Origin: UBA3910 sp964626065 | GTDB lineage: Bacteria > Bacillota > Limnochordia > Darwinibacteriales > Darwinibacteriaceae | DNA: 64,000 bases | Reading direction: 5' to 3' | NCBI GenBank assembly: GCA_964626065.1 | Contig: CAZVDE010000002.1 | Span: 35,341 to 99,340 of the forward strand | Shown here: one piece after another, positions 24,766-34,470 of the stretch | How positions within the stretch are numbered: position 1 is the first letter of the stretch | Layout: every line of letters starts with the position of its first letter | Notes under the pieces: generated by a model | The model's input: the letters and a program-made list of their open reading frames with translations, nothing else | Databases searched by the model: none | Told to the model about the DNA's origin: nothing | Program-made: the position numbers and the translations under genes

Positions 24766-26127
24766 GTGGGGGTTGAACCGCAATTACTAACGGAACGCAG
24801 CGAGCTGCGGGCCAGCGTGATGCGCCTGGCTTGGCCGGCAATCGTAGAAAATTTACTTCATACTATGGTGGGCATAGTTGATACAGCGATGGTGGGCCGT
24901 TTAGGCTCCCCATCTTTAGCCGCTGTGGGATTGGGCAATCAAATTTTCAATATGGGTTTAACGGTATTTTTTGCCTTAGCAACGGGCAGCACCGCGATCG
25001 TCGCTCGCTATATCGGGGCGAAAGAACCGGAAAAGGCGGGGGAGGTGGCCCGCCAGTCTTTGACGCTCGGTTTTTTTGTGTCAGGCACGGTCATGGTTTT
25101 GCTGTTCTTAACGGCCCGCGATCTCTTAGGTTTTCTATTTGGGCGATCCGATGCGCTTGTTTTGGATATGGGGGCCGGTTATGTGCGCGTTGTGGCCAGC
25201 GCTCTTGTTTTAAATTATTTTTTAATTGTGATTAACGCCATTTTGCGCGGCGCGGGGGATACTCAAACACCCATGCGCATTACTGCGTTGGTGAACGTGA
25301 TTAATATTTTGGGCAACACTGTTTTCATTTACGGCCTGGGCCCCATTCCGGCTATGGGCGTGGCGGGTGCGGCTTTGGGCACAGCGGTAGCACAGGCCTG
25401 CGGCGGTGTAATTGCCATTAGGACGCTGCTCCGCAATAAGGTACTCAGGGTACGACTTTCAGACTCTTTTCGGCCTGATGCCGCTATTATCAGGCGGATC
25501 ACTAATATTGGGGTCCCGGCAGGCGTTGAACAAGGGATCATGCGGGTCGGGCAGCTTTTCTACACCATGATCGTTTCCTCTCTGGGGACTGTTCCCTATG
25601 CGGCGCACCAGGTGGCCTTAAACGCGGAATCGCTGTCGTTCATGCCCGGGGCCGGTTTTGCGGTGGCGGCCACCACTTTGGTCGGGCAGAGCCTAGGCGC
25701 CCAGCAGCCCGAAGATGCGGAGACGGCCGGGAAGATTACTCGTAATATGGCGGTGCTGGTCATGTCTGCTATGGGTTTAGTGTTTTTGATCTTCCCCCGT
25801 TTCTTTGTGGGCATCTTCTCCAATGATCCGGAAGTGATGGAATTGGCCAGTGTCTGCCTGCGCCTGGTGGCGATTTGCCAACCTTCGTTGGCGATCTGGA
25901 TGGTGCTGGCCGGTGGCTTGCGCGGTGCAGGCGACACCAAAGCGATCATGCGTATTGTGACGGTGAGTTTTCTGTGTGTCAGGGTGGGTTTGGCTTACAT
26001 TTTGACCATTCGTTTCGGGTTCGGCTTGATCGGTGCCTGGGTGGCCATGATCATTGATTTGTTCTTGCGCGGCGTGCTTATTTCGCGGCGTTTTAACCGG
26101 GGCAAATGGAAAGAAGTAAAAGTTTAA
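24766..26127 (+). CDS. MATE family multidrug/Na+ efflux protein
   Basis: A 453-residue MATE transporter with twelve membrane helices in two related halves, exporting organic cations or drugs in exchange for Na+ or H+. Family motifs: WPAIVENLLHTMVGIVDTAMVGRLG, LRGAGDTQTPM, AVAATTLVGQSLGA and the second-half copy LRGAGDTKAIM. The GTG at 24766 has AAAGGTG 8 bases upstream; a GTG at 24757 lies too close to it. A TATAAT box at 24698-24703 may serve as its -10. The Fe-ADH gene follows after 12 bases. Confidence 0.93.
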   Translation: MGVEPQLLTERSELRASVMRLAWPAIVENLLHTMVGIVDTAMVGRLGSPSLAAVGLGNQIFNMGLTVFFALATGSTAIVARYIGAKEPEKAGEVARQSLTLGFFVSGTVMVLLFLTARDLLGFLFGRSDALVLDMGAGYVRVVASALVLNYFLIVINAILRGAGDTQTPMRITALVNVINILGNTVFIYGLGPIPAMGVAGAALGTAVAQACGGVIAIRTLLRNKVLRVRLSDSFRPDAAIIRRITNIGVPAGVEQGIMRVGQLFYTMIVSSLGTVPYAAHQVALNAESLSFMPGAGFAVAATTLVGQSLGAQQPEDAETAGKITRNMAVLVMSAMGLVFLIFPRFFVGIFSNDPEVMELASVCLRLVAICQPSLAIWMVLAGGLRGAGDTKAIMRIVTVSFLCVRVGLAYILTIRFGFGLIGAWVAMIIDLFLRGVLISRRFNRGKWKEVKV

Positions 26128-26139
26128 AGGAGGAGTCAA

Positions 26140-27246
26140 ATGAACGACAGTTTCAGATTTCACCTTCCAACTGAGGTGGTTTACGGGGCGGATGTGGTGC
26201 GAAAGGCGGGCAAGGCTTTGGCGCTGGGCAAAAGGGCCTTGATCGTCACCGGAAAATCATCGGCCGAATTAAGCGGGGCGCTTGATGATGTGCTGGCGGC
26301 CCTGGGCACGGATTATGTGCTCTTTTCTGAGGTGGAAAATAACCCCTCGCTTGAAACGGTGGCGAAGGGCGGCAGAGTGGCGCGCCTAGAAGGCTGTGAT
26401 TACGTTGTGGGCATTGGCGGCGGCTCGCCCCTTGATGCCGCTAAGGTGATAGCAATCTTGGCGGTCAACGACATGGAGCCCCTTGATTTGTATGCGAAAG
26501 GCTGGCCGAACCGGGCACTGCCCATGGCGGCAATTCCCACTACCGCCGGGACAGGCAGCGAAGTGACCCAATATGCGGTGCTGACCATTGCTGAAGAAGA
26601 GACAAAAAGAGGTTTGGGCGGGCCCGATTTGTTTCCCCGCACTGCCTATTTGGACCCTAAATATACCGCTTCGCTGCCCCTGCAGGTGACAGTTGATACC
26701 GCTGTGGATGCACTGTCACACTTAATAGAGGGCTACTTGGCGAAACGGGCCACGTCCGCCAGCGATCTAACGGCGCTGCAGGGTATTGCAACCTGGAGCG
26801 CTGCCCTAGAGCGGCTGCAGAAAGGCGCTGTGGATGAAAAAGCCCGCTCCGCCCTTCTTTTAGCCTCCTGCCTGGGCGGCATTACTATTGCCCAGACAGG
26901 TACTACCATCGTACACGGGCTCGGCTACCCCCTAACTTATTTCCACGGCCTTCCCCACGGGCGGGCTAACGGGATACTAATAGGCGCCTACCTGCGGTTT
27001 ACTGAGAAAGTGGCGCCCGATAAAGTGGCTAACGTCTTAGATCTGTTGGGGTTGGCGTCCGTTGAGGAGTTTGGCGCGGTAATGGATCAGTTTTTTGCCC
27101 CTTACCGGGACGAGCTGCGCCTCAGTGCGCAGCAGGTGGCGGACTATGGCGCCCGGGCGGCATTGACCAACAACGCCGCCAATTCGCTGGGTGATCTATC
27201 ACCGGCTGATGTCACCGAAATTCTGCGGGCCAGTATTATGGAGTGA
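26140..27246 (+). CDS. Iron-containing alcohol dehydrogenase
   Basis: A 368-residue member of the iron-dependent (type III) alcohol dehydrogenase family; it should interconvert an alcohol and an aldehyde with NAD(P). The N-terminal Rossmann-like domain has GIGGGSPLDAAK and PTTAGTGSEVT. The C-terminal helical domain carries the metal ligands in DALSHLIEGY, HGLGYPL and HGLPHGRAN. The start follows AAAGGAGG. The substrate is not evident. It is probably co-transcribed with the MATE gene and ends one base before the convergent PepT-like gene. Confidence 0.94.
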   Translation: MNDSFRFHLPTEVVYGADVVRKAGKALALGKRALIVTGKSSAELSGALDDVLAALGTDYVLFSEVENNPSLETVAKGGRVARLEGCDYVVGIGGGSPLDAAKVIAILAVNDMEPLDLYAKGWPNRALPMAAIPTTAGTGSEVTQYAVLTIAEEETKRGLGGPDLFPRTAYLDPKYTASLPLQVTVDTAVDALSHLIEGYLAKRATSASDLTALQGIATWSAALERLQKGAVDEKARSALLLASCLGGITIAQTGTTIVHGLGYPLTYFHGLPHGRANGILIGAYLRFTEKVAPDKVANVLDLLGLASVEEFGAVMDQFFAPYRDELRLSAQQVADYGARAALTNNAANSLGDLSPADVTEILRASIME

Positions 27247-27247
27247 G

Positions 27248-28363
27248 TTAATTGTTGGCGATGATGCTCACCACAAAAGCGGCTGCTGCCACCAATTGAT
27301 CAATGGGCATTGTTTCAGCTGTGGTGTGCACATGTTCGTAGCCCATACCCAATACAACGGAGGGAATTCCGTACCCGTTGATGATATTGGCGTCACTGCC
27401 GCCGCCCGTGCTTTCCAGACGGGGTTCTAAATCCATGGCTTGGGCGGCGTGGCAGGCCAATTTGACTACATGGTCATTTTGGTCTAAACTAAATGCGCTG
27501 TAACTATCACCGATCTCAATCTCGGCCGTAATGCCGTAGTCGGTGCAGGTGCGGCGGATTGCTTCGCTGAGGTGGTTGATTTGTTTATCCAGTTTGCCGC
27601 TGTCCCTAGACCGGGCCTCGCCGTGTAAGGTGACCCGATCGGGGACGATGTTGGTGGCCTCGCCGCCGCGAATGATACCGATATTGGCCGTGGTTTCGTG
27701 ATCTATGCGCCCCAGGTTCATCTTGGTGATGGCCTGTGCTGTCACCACAATCGCGCTGATGCCGTTTTCGGGGGCCACTCCCGCATGGGCCGCTTTGCCG
27801 TGGATCGTGGCAGTAATGTTCTTTTGGGCCGGTGCCTGCACAACGATTGTACCCACCGGACCGCCGGAATCCATGAAATAGCCGGCTTTTGCCTGCAATT
27901 TGGCGGGATCCAGCGACTTGGCCCCAAAAAGGCCCCCTTCTTCCGCTACTGTAAACAGAATTTCTAGGCGGCCGTGGGGTATTTTCTGTTCCTTTACAAC
28001 GCGCAGAGCCTCCAGGATGGCCACAATGCCCGCCACATCGTCGGCGGCCAAGATGGTGGTGCCGTCACTGGAGATGATGCCGTCTTTGATTTGCGGTTTT
28101 ATACCCAGGCCCGGTTCTACCCGGTCCATATGGGCGCAAAAAAGTAGAGGCGGCGAATCTTTTCCCCCATCTAAAACGGCCAAGATGTTGCCTGCCGTAC
28201 CACCGATTTTTTGGGCGGTATCGTCTTCTGCCGCGGAAATGCCCAAAGCGGAGAGCTTGGCCAAGAGTGCATCGGCGATTTTCCGTTCGTCCTTTGTGGC
28301 GCTGTCGATTTGTACCAGTTCTAAAAATTCATCTACCAGGCGTTTTTGATTTATGTTTTTCAT
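27248..28363 (-). CDS. PepT-like M20 family metallopeptidase
   Basis: A 371-residue dizinc aminopeptidase-type protein (M20, peptidase-T-like subgroup). Metal ligands: HMDRVEPG, AADDVAG, and the catalytic EEGG (AEEGGLFGAKSL). The lid/dimerisation domain sits at about 175-285 (HGKAAHAGVAPENG), and the last ligand is in YEHVHTTAETM. It probably trims small peptides in the cytoplasm. The ATG at 28363 has a perfect AAAGGAGGT upstream. Family neighbours include amino-acid deacetylases, so peptide substrates are likely but not certain. Confidence 0.93.
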   Translation of the reverse strand: MKNINQKRLVDEFLELVQIDSATKDERKIADALLAKLSALGISAAEDDTAQKIGGTAGNILAVLDGGKDSPPLLFCAHMDRVEPGLGIKPQIKDGIISSDGTTILAADDVAGIVAILEALRVVKEQKIPHGRLEILFTVAEEGGLFGAKSLDPAKLQAKAGYFMDSGGPVGTIVVQAPAQKNITATIHGKAAHAGVAPENGISAIVVTAQAITKMNLGRIDHETTANIGIIRGGEATNIVPDRVTLHGEARSRDSGKLDKQINHLSEAIRRTCTDYGITAEIEIGDSYSAFSLDQNDHVVKLACHAAQAMDLEPRLESTGGGSDANIINGYGIPSVVLGMGYEHVHTTAETMPIDQLVAAAAFVVSIIANN

Positions 28364-28466
28364 TCTGTTGACCTCCTTTCGTTTGTTTTTCAACACCGGT
28401 GTGTAGTTTCCTGCAAAGGAACTCCAAGGGGGCATCTCGAAGTATCTAACGAAACGGGTTGATTAT

Positions 28467-29210
28467 ATGGAAGAGGTTGTTGGCCTCGTCCTTTTAGCCG
28501 GTGAACTATTGCTGACTTACGGCGCCGAAATGTATCGGGTGGAAGAGACAATCGAGGTGATGGGCAAAGCCGCCGGGTTTGCCCAAGTTGAGGTTTTTGC
28601 GACCCCAACGGGGCTTTTCTTGTCGCTGCATACACCCGAAGGGCGGGTGTATACCCGCGTGCGCCGCATCCGCAAAGTACGCAATAATTTGTCCATTATT
28701 TGCGAAATTAACGCCCTGAGCAGGGCATTTTCCTTGGGCCGGATTACCTTAGAGAAGGTGCGGGCCCAGTTGGAAGAATTGCGCATCCGCCCCGCGCCGG
28801 CAGGCCCGCGGCGCCATATAGTGGGGGGGTTCGGTGCCGCGGCCTTTACCCTAATGTACGCGGGGGGCTGGCGCGAAGCCCTCATTGGGGGTGTGGTGGG
28901 TGTGATGGTATTGTTCATTGTGGCTTGGCTTGATGAACACCCGGTCCCAACCGTGCTGCAGGGTGCTGCGGGCGCTGCGGCCGCCGCCGCGATTGTGGCC
29001 CTCTTGGCGCGTCTGTGGGGTTTTAACCCCAATTTAGCCACCTTGGGTGCCGTGATGGTGCTTGCTCCGGGCGTAGTTATGACGACCGCTATCCGCGATA
29101 TGCTAAGTGGCGAGCTGGTCTCAGGCGTGACTAGGGGTGCGGAAGCTTTGGCAATCGCGGTGGCAATTGCCACCGGTGTGGCGGTAGTTCTCAGCATGGG
29201 GGGCGGATAG
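28467..29210 (+). CDS. Threonine/serine exporter, ThrE N-terminal half
   Basis: A 247-residue membrane protein matching the N-terminal domain of ThrE (DUF1212). It has a soluble start (GELLLTYGAEMYRVEETIEVMG, then VEVFATPTGLFLSL) followed by five hydrophobic helices. In several bacteria ThrE is one polypeptide; here it is split, with the C-terminal half in the next gene one base away. Export of threonine/serine is the family function, not shown here. Confidence 0.9.
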   Translation: MEEVVGLVLLAGELLLTYGAEMYRVEETIEVMGKAAGFAQVEVFATPTGLFLSLHTPEGRVYTRVRRIRKVRNNLSIICEINALSRAFSLGRITLEKVRAQLEELRIRPAPAGPRRHIVGGFGAAAFTLMYAGGWREALIGGVVGVMVLFIVAWLDEHPVPTVLQGAAGAAAAAAIVALLARLWGFNPNLATLGAVMVLAPGVVMTTAIRDMLSGELVSGVTRGAEALAIAVAIATGVAVVLSMGGG

Positions 29211-29211
29211 T

Positions 29212-29652
29212 ATGGTTGTGCAGATGATCGCGGGCTTTGTTTCGGCCGCTGCCTTCGCCTATATTTACCACGTTCCCCCGGCCCAGATTGCCCGTTCGGG
29301 GTTTGTGGGCGGCACGGGCTGGTCCATTTTTCTTGTGGTGCGGCTGCGCTGGGGTGAAATCGGCGGCATGTTTTTGGCGGCCACCGCGGTGGCAGTAATC
29401 AGTGAAATTTTGGCCCGCAAAGAAAAACAACCGGTGATCATCTTTTTGGTACCGGGCGTAATTCCCCTTGTGCCGGGTGGCAAGGCCTATTTAACAATGC
29501 TCAGTTTTCTCCAGAACGATTATGCTGAGGGTTTGCAGCTAATGGTATCAACTGTCTTTTTAGCTGGTGCGGTGGCGGCCGGAATTATCGTGTCCAGTTC
29601 CGCGTTTCGCATCTATTCCCGCACCAGAAGTATAAGGAGGGCAAGGCAATGA
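29212..29652 (+). CDS. Threonine/serine exporter, ThrE C-terminal half
   Basis: A 146-residue four- to five-helix membrane protein of the ThrE C-terminal (DUF3815) family. GFVGGTGWSIFLV and FLVPGVIPLVPGGKAYLTM are the characteristic motifs. It follows its N-terminal partner by one base and overlaps the TGS/kinase-like gene by 4 bases (ATGA), so all three are translationally coupled. Confidence 0.9.
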   Translation: MVVQMIAGFVSAAAFAYIYHVPPAQIARSGFVGGTGWSIFLVVRLRWGEIGGMFLAATAVAVISEILARKEKQPVIIFLVPGVIPLVPGGKAYLTMLSFLQNDYAEGLQLMVSTVFLAGAVAAGIIVSSSAFRIYSRTRSIRRARQ

Positions 29653-31304
29653 AAAAAGATTTAATTACAGTGTCCCTGGGACGGCGCCGGATCGAGCTTG
29701 CTAAGGGTACCTTAGTAGGCGAATTGGCCGCCATGGTGCCCGAAGCAAAGGATGCGGTTGTGGCTCGGGTGGACAATGATGTGATGGGGTACCAGTTTGC
29801 CCTAACGGAAGACTGTTGGGTAGAATTTTTGAACACCAATTCGGAGGAAGGCATGCGCGCTTACCGGGCCAGCTTGGTATTCTTATTTGTCCGCGCCGCC
29901 CTAGAGGTTTTACCCGGCAGTACGGTGCACATACAGCATTCTTTAAATAACGGGCTGTACGGGGAAATTGAGTATGAGGAACCCGTTATTGAAAGGGATA
30001 TCATGGCGATTGAAGAGCGGATGCGCGAGCTTGTCGCCCAGGATATTCCCTTTGGTCGGCGCACCGTCCCGGTTGATGAGGCCAAACGGATCTACGCGGA
30101 ACAGGGTTTCGCCGATAAATTGCGCCTTTTGGAACAGTATACGGGAGAGGCCGTTACCTTATATAATTTTGGCTGGCTGCACGACTATCTATCATCGATC
30201 CTCGTGGCCGGCACCGGTGTTTTACAGCATTTTAAACTGCGCTACTACCTACCCGGATTTATCCTGGAATATCCCAGGCGGCATGCGCCTTCCCGAATTC
30301 AGAAGTATGTGGAGCAGGGCAAATTATTCAATGTATTTTTTAAAGCCGCACGGTGGCAGGATAATTTGGGTATTCCCGACGTGGCTTCACTCAACGAGTG
30401 CATTCGCAGGGGCGGGTTCAATGACCTTGTTTACGTATCAGAGGCATATCATGAAAATCAGATCAGTGAAATTGCGCGCCAGATCGCGCGGGATAGGGAT
30501 CGCCTGCGCGTCATTCTAATTGCGGGCCCCTCCAGTTCGGGCAAGACAACATTCGCCCAGCGCCTTTCGGTGCAGCTGCGGGTGGACGGCCTGCAGCCGG
30601 TAGCCATCGGCTTGGACAATTACTTCGTCGATCGGCACCTCACTCCGCGCGATGAGGATGGCAACGCGGATTTTGAAGCGTTAGAGGCAATTGACATCGA
30701 ATTGTTCAACGAACATCTGACAAAACTGATCCAAGGCGATGAAGTGGAGATTCCCACCTTTGATTTCATTACCGGCTCCCGCAAGTGGAACGGCAGAAAG
30801 CTGAAAATCAGGGCAGATCAGCCCATTATCATTGAGGGCATTCACGGCCTGAATGATAGGCTCACCTCTTCCATTCCCAAAGGCCGCAAATTTAAAATTT
30901 ATATTTCCGCCTTGACCAACTTGAACTTAGACCACCACACGCGCATTTCCACGACCGATGTACGCATGCTGCGCAGGTTGATTAGGGATAATCAGTTTAG
31001 GGGGCATGACGCCAAGGCCACCATCGACCGCTGGCCTTTAGTGACGCGAGGCGAGCACCGCCATATTTTCCCCTTCCAGGAGGATGCGGATGTCATGTTT
31101 AACTCTACCTTAGTCTACGAACTGGCCGTGCTGAGGCCCCTGGCGGAAGAATTATTGACGGGAATTACGCCGGCTGATCGCCAGTTTGCGACCGCTAAAA
31201 GGCTGCTCCGTTTTCTCAGCCATTTCGACGCTGTGCATGATATTGATGTGATTCCCTGCAATTCTATCTTGATGGAGTTTATCGGCGGATCTTGTTTTGA
31301 ATAG
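29649..31304 (+). CDS. TGS / ThrRS-editing-like / uridine-kinase-like fusion protein
   Basis: A 551-residue three-part protein. Residues 1-65 form a TGS (ubiquitin-like) domain. Residues 70-200 resemble the second additional (editing) domain of threonyl-tRNA synthetase: HSLNNGLYGEIEYE, then ERDIMAIEERMRELV. Residues 285-551 form a uridine kinase/phosphoribulokinase-type P-loop kinase, with Walker A GPSSSGKTT at 293-301, then DNYFVDRHLTPRDEDGNADFE, and IIIEGIHGLND. The fusion is known in anaerobic Firmicutes and Thermotogales as a nucleoside-kinase-like protein; the editing part lacks the usual HxxxH metal motif, so deacylation is doubtful. It overlaps the ThrE gene. Confidence 0.88.
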   Translation: MKKDLITVSLGRRRIELAKGTLVGELAAMVPEAKDAVVARVDNDVMGYQFALTEDCWVEFLNTNSEEGMRAYRASLVFLFVRAALEVLPGSTVHIQHSLNNGLYGEIEYEEPVIERDIMAIEERMRELVAQDIPFGRRTVPVDEAKRIYAEQGFADKLRLLEQYTGEAVTLYNFGWLHDYLSSILVAGTGVLQHFKLRYYLPGFILEYPRRHAPSRIQKYVEQGKLFNVFFKAARWQDNLGIPDVASLNECIRRGGFNDLVYVSEAYHENQISEIARQIARDRDRLRVILIAGPSSSGKTTFAQRLSVQLRVDGLQPVAIGLDNYFVDRHLTPRDEDGNADFEALEAIDIELFNEHLTKLIQGDEVEIPTFDFITGSRKWNGRKLKIRADQPIIIEGIHGLNDRLTSSIPKGRKFKIYISALTNLNLDHHTRISTTDVRMLRRLIRDNQFRGHDAKATIDRWPLVTRGEHRHIFPFQEDADVMFNSTLVYELAVLRPLAEELLTGITPADRQFATAKRLLRFLSHFDAVHDIDVIPCNSILMEFIGGSCFE

Positions 31305-31317
31305 ATGGAGGCGCACA

Positions 31318-33000
31318 ATGAAGGTCGTTTTAGTGGCTGTAAACGCCACTTACAGCCACTCCAACCTGGCGCTCCGATATCTTTCGGCGTACTGCGGGGG
31401 CCATTTTCCTGCCCTGGAAACGGTGGAGTACAACATCAACCAGGAGCCCGATTTGATTCTGGCTGACTTAGCCCGGCGGCGCCCTGATGTGGTGGGCTTT
31501 TCTTGTTATATCTGGAATATTGAACTGATTTTGCCGCTCATCGCCAATCTGCGCAAGGTGAGCCTCGAGACGATCATCGTTTTGGGCGGGCCTGAGGTTT
31601 CGTTTGATACCGAGTTTTGGCTGCGGGCCCATCCCGCGATTGATTACATCATCGCCGGCGAGGGTGAAAAGGCGCTGCTGGCGCTGCTTAAGATACTTAA
31701 CGAGCAGGGCCGCCGGCCCAGCCCGGAGGCGTTGGCCCGTGTTCCGGGCCTTATCTACCGCACCGGAGAGCAAGTCTGCCGGAATGAGCAGGAGCCGCTC
31801 GATTTGGCCGAGATCCCCCTTATTTACAGTGGGGATTTGAGCGATCTAAAAAACAAAATAGTCTACTATGAAACAACCAGAGGCTGCCCCTTCCGTTGTG
31901 CGTACTGCCTGTCATCGGTGATGGGGCCCGTACGCAAATTTCCCCTGGAGCGCTCCAAACAGGAACTGCGCCTGTTGGCCGCAGCAGGCTTGGAACAGGT
32001 GCGTTTTGTCGATCGCACCTTTAACTATGATGCGGGGCGTGCTTATGAATTGTTGGAGTTTATGATTGGCCTTAACACAAAGACCCGCTTTCAACTGGAA
32101 GTGAGCGGGGATATCCTCACCGACCCGGTGCTGGAACTTTTGAAGAAGGCCCCTCAGAACCGCTTCCAGTTTGAAATCGGTGTGCAATCTACGCACGAAC
32201 CGACTTTGCGGGCGGTGGCGCGTCGTTCCGATTTGGAACGGCTGCGGGAGGTTGTGCAGTTTTTAATGCAGGAAACGGAAGTGAGGGTGCTGTTGGATCT
32301 CATTGCGGGCCTGCCTCAGGAGGGCTTTGACCGTTTCGGCCAATCGTTTGACTATGTCTATGCCCTCAAACCCCAAAGGATCCATCTTGGCTTCTTGAAA
32401 CTGCTGCGCGGTTCGCGCCTGAGAGAAGAAGCAGCCGATTTTGGCTGCTTATACACGGAACAGGCCCCCTATGAGGTGCTGCAGACTGATCATCTCTCCT
32501 TTGCGGAGATCCAACGTTTGAAAATAATCGAAGACTTGGTGGATAAATTCGCGGGCCCCCGTTTCGAAAAGTCCTTGGCCTATTTGCTGAGGGAAGGCAG
32601 ATCACCCTTTTCATTCTTCAATGAATTTGCGGAAAAATGGCAGGCTGCGGGGCACCACTGGCATAATCATTCTTTATTTACGCTGTATAAGATCCTGGCA
32701 GAATTCTTCTCGGCCGGCAATCAAGATCTAATGCCCTGGCTGCGCCATGATTTTAGGCGCAACGAGCCTAGGCGCGCCACGCCCGCTTGGCTGGGCGGCC
32801 GGCCCGATCGCCGATTGGAACACGATTTAATTCGCACCGGCCGAGTCTTTGACTATCTTCCCGAACTGGAAGGCCTGCGCTCAAGGGATATTGGCCGAAA
32901 GATCTTTGTGGAAGAACTGCCCTTCAGTACAGGCATGGAGTCTTATCTTTTCTACTTTCCCAAAAGGAGTGAACCTGCCCGCGTTTTCCGTTTGGAATAG
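31318..33000 (+). CDS. B12-binding radical SAM protein (DUF4080 type)
   Basis: A 560-residue protein. A cobalamin-binding Rossmann-like domain covers about 1-140 (NATYSHSNLALRYLSAY, GFSCYIWNIE, VLGGPEVSF). The radical SAM barrel covers about 175-375, with the cluster motif C190-x3-C194-x2-C197 in RGCPFRCAYCLSS. A C-terminal domain of the DUF4080 type (about 380-560) follows. Such proteins probably methylate or rearrange an unknown substrate with S-adenosylmethionine and cobalamin. The ATG at 31318 follows GGAGG. The last 49 bases overlap the convergent flavoprotein gene. Confidence 0.92.
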   Translation: MKVVLVAVNATYSHSNLALRYLSAYCGGHFPALETVEYNINQEPDLILADLARRRPDVVGFSCYIWNIELILPLIANLRKVSLETIIVLGGPEVSFDTEFWLRAHPAIDYIIAGEGEKALLALLKILNEQGRRPSPEALARVPGLIYRTGEQVCRNEQEPLDLAEIPLIYSGDLSDLKNKIVYYETTRGCPFRCAYCLSSVMGPVRKFPLERSKQELRLLAAAGLEQVRFVDRTFNYDAGRAYELLEFMIGLNTKTRFQLEVSGDILTDPVLELLKKAPQNRFQFEIGVQSTHEPTLRAVARRSDLERLREVVQFLMQETEVRVLLDLIAGLPQEGFDRFGQSFDYVYALKPQRIHLGFLKLLRGSRLREEAADFGCLYTEQAPYEVLQTDHLSFAEIQRLKIIEDLVDKFAGPRFEKSLAYLLREGRSPFSFFNEFAEKWQAAGHHWHNHSLFTLYKILAEFFSAGNQDLMPWLRHDFRRNEPRRATPAWLGGRPDRRLEHDLIRTGRVFDYLPELEGLRSRDIGRKIFVEELPFSTGMESYLFYFPKRSEPARVFRLE

Positions 33001-34283
33001 GCCAGCGGCACTCGGGCGATGTCGCTTGCCGCTTCGTCCAAAGCAACTAAATCATACTTATTTACTTCCCGGAGTGCGTGTTTGCCCAAAGCGCGCACTC
33101 CTTCCCTTATTTCTTCCGTGCTGGACTGCAGATAGCGGGCTAGGTGCAGCGCGCCCCTCTTCCAGTTGAATTTTTTCGCATATCTGCCCTTGGCAAAGGC
33201 AATTTCGGTAGGGGGCTCCCAAGGCAGCGCTTTTAACGTTTGCGTATGGGAGGCGGCAAAGAGGGCCATGGTGCCTAATGCCACCGCGTCTGCCCCAAGG
33301 GCAAGTGCCTTTAGGCATTGGCCCGGGGAGGTAAAACCCCCGGAAATGATCAGGCTGACCTGCCGCTGCAGGCCGCGGACGTTTAGGTATTGGGCCGCTC
33401 GGCATAAACCGACGAAAGTGGGCAGGGCAAAGTCGTCTTCCAAAATGGGCGGCGCCCCGACAGTTGCGGCTTGGGCTCCGTCAAGGGAGAAGAAATCCAC
33501 GCCCGCGCGCAGGCTTAGTTCCATGTCCCGCTCAATTCTATCCGATAGGGAAAGCTTGATGCCCACCGGTACGCCGCGACCCGCTTTTTTTAAGAAACGG
33601 ACGATGTGGGGCAGATCCCGGGGTTTTTTTATGGGGGGCAGATCGGTGGCGGCCAAATGGGGGAAAAACCCCTGGCCCGCGCCGGCGGTGGCACCCTGCC
33701 CCATTTGAATTTCTATGGCATCGGCCTGCTGCAGCATCTCTAGGCTGCGATCGAGCGGCAGGCGGGGGTACTGGACGATCAGGTTTTGGGCCAACTCCCG
33801 TTCTTTGGGAAGAAACGGCCCTTCGCCTGTATTTGTCGCGGTCCGCGCTTCGGTGCTGGCCCGGGCTAAGGCGTATTTCATTTCCGCGCTTAAGGCCCGC
33901 TTATAGGCCATGCCCGAAATAAGAAGAGGTGTACCCAGCATTAGGGGCCGCTTCGCTTTGGGCCCAATGGCCACCTCAGTGTCAATGGGGGTGGTACTGG
34001 GCAGGGCGGGCCGGTCTAGGTGGGCGGAGATGAACATAAGGCTGTCAAAATCTCGAAAACGCCTGGGGCTGCCCAGGGGCCTCTGAATGACAGTGCCGAA
34101 TTCTGCCCGGAGGTTTGTTTCAATAATATCCTGGATACCGGTGCGTTTTGTGGCCGAAAAAAGTTCGGCCATGTTTTCCGCATAGCGGTCGGTCATCAGC
34201 GATTTTAGGGCGAAGCGAGCGGACCGGCCCGCTAAAAAGGCCAGGGCGCCGCAGCCGCCCAATACGGCAAGGCTTGTGGCCAA
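32952..34283 (-). CDS. FMN-binding glutamate-synthase-family protein, membrane-anchored
   Basis: A 443-residue protein matching the FMN-binding synthase domain of glutamate synthase (TIM barrel; IEIQMGQGATAGAGQGFFPH, PVGIKLSLSDRIE, FSLDGAQAATVGAPP, LIISGGFTSPGQCLKALALGADAVALG). It has no glutaminase domain, and the Fe-S cysteines of GltB are not obvious. A hydrophobic N-terminal segment (LAVLGGCGALAFLAG) suggests a membrane anchor. The start is uncertain: the TTG at 34283 has no ribosome-binding site, whereas a CTG at 34310 has AAAGGGGG 7 bases upstream and the same frame. Proteins of this kind act as stand-alone flavoenzymes of unknown reaction. Confidence 0.87.
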   Translation of the reverse strand: MATSLAVLGGCGALAFLAGRSARFALKSLMTDRYAENMAELFSATKRTGIQDIIETNLRAEFGTVIQRPLGSPRRFRDFDSLMFISAHLDRPALPSTTPIDTEVAIGPKAKRPLMLGTPLLISGMAYKRALSAEMKYALARASTEARTATNTGEGPFLPKERELAQNLIVQYPRLPLDRSLEMLQQADAIEIQMGQGATAGAGQGFFPHLAATDLPPIKKPRDLPHIVRFLKKAGRGVPVGIKLSLSDRIERDMELSLRAGVDFFSLDGAQAATVGAPPILEDDFALPTFVGLCRAAQYLNVRGLQRQVSLIISGGFTSPGQCLKALALGADAVALGTMALFAASHTQTLKALPWEPPTEIAFAKGRYAKKFNWKRGALHLARYLQSSTEEIREGVRALGKHALREVNKYDLVALDEAASDIARVPLAYSKRKTRAGSLLLGK

Positions 34284-34470
34284 TAAATTTGCTGTTCTTG
34301 GTTCGGACAGAAAAGTACCCCCTTTCGCGGCAGGGTGCAGGGGAGGAATCGTACCGCCCGCGGAGTATATTAAGGAAGTAGGCCGGCGCGAGCGCGGCCT
34401 TCACAGCTAGCATTTGCCTGCGGGCGCCAGGTTATACGGCCCGGTAGAGGCCCCGGGGAGGGGGAAAGAC

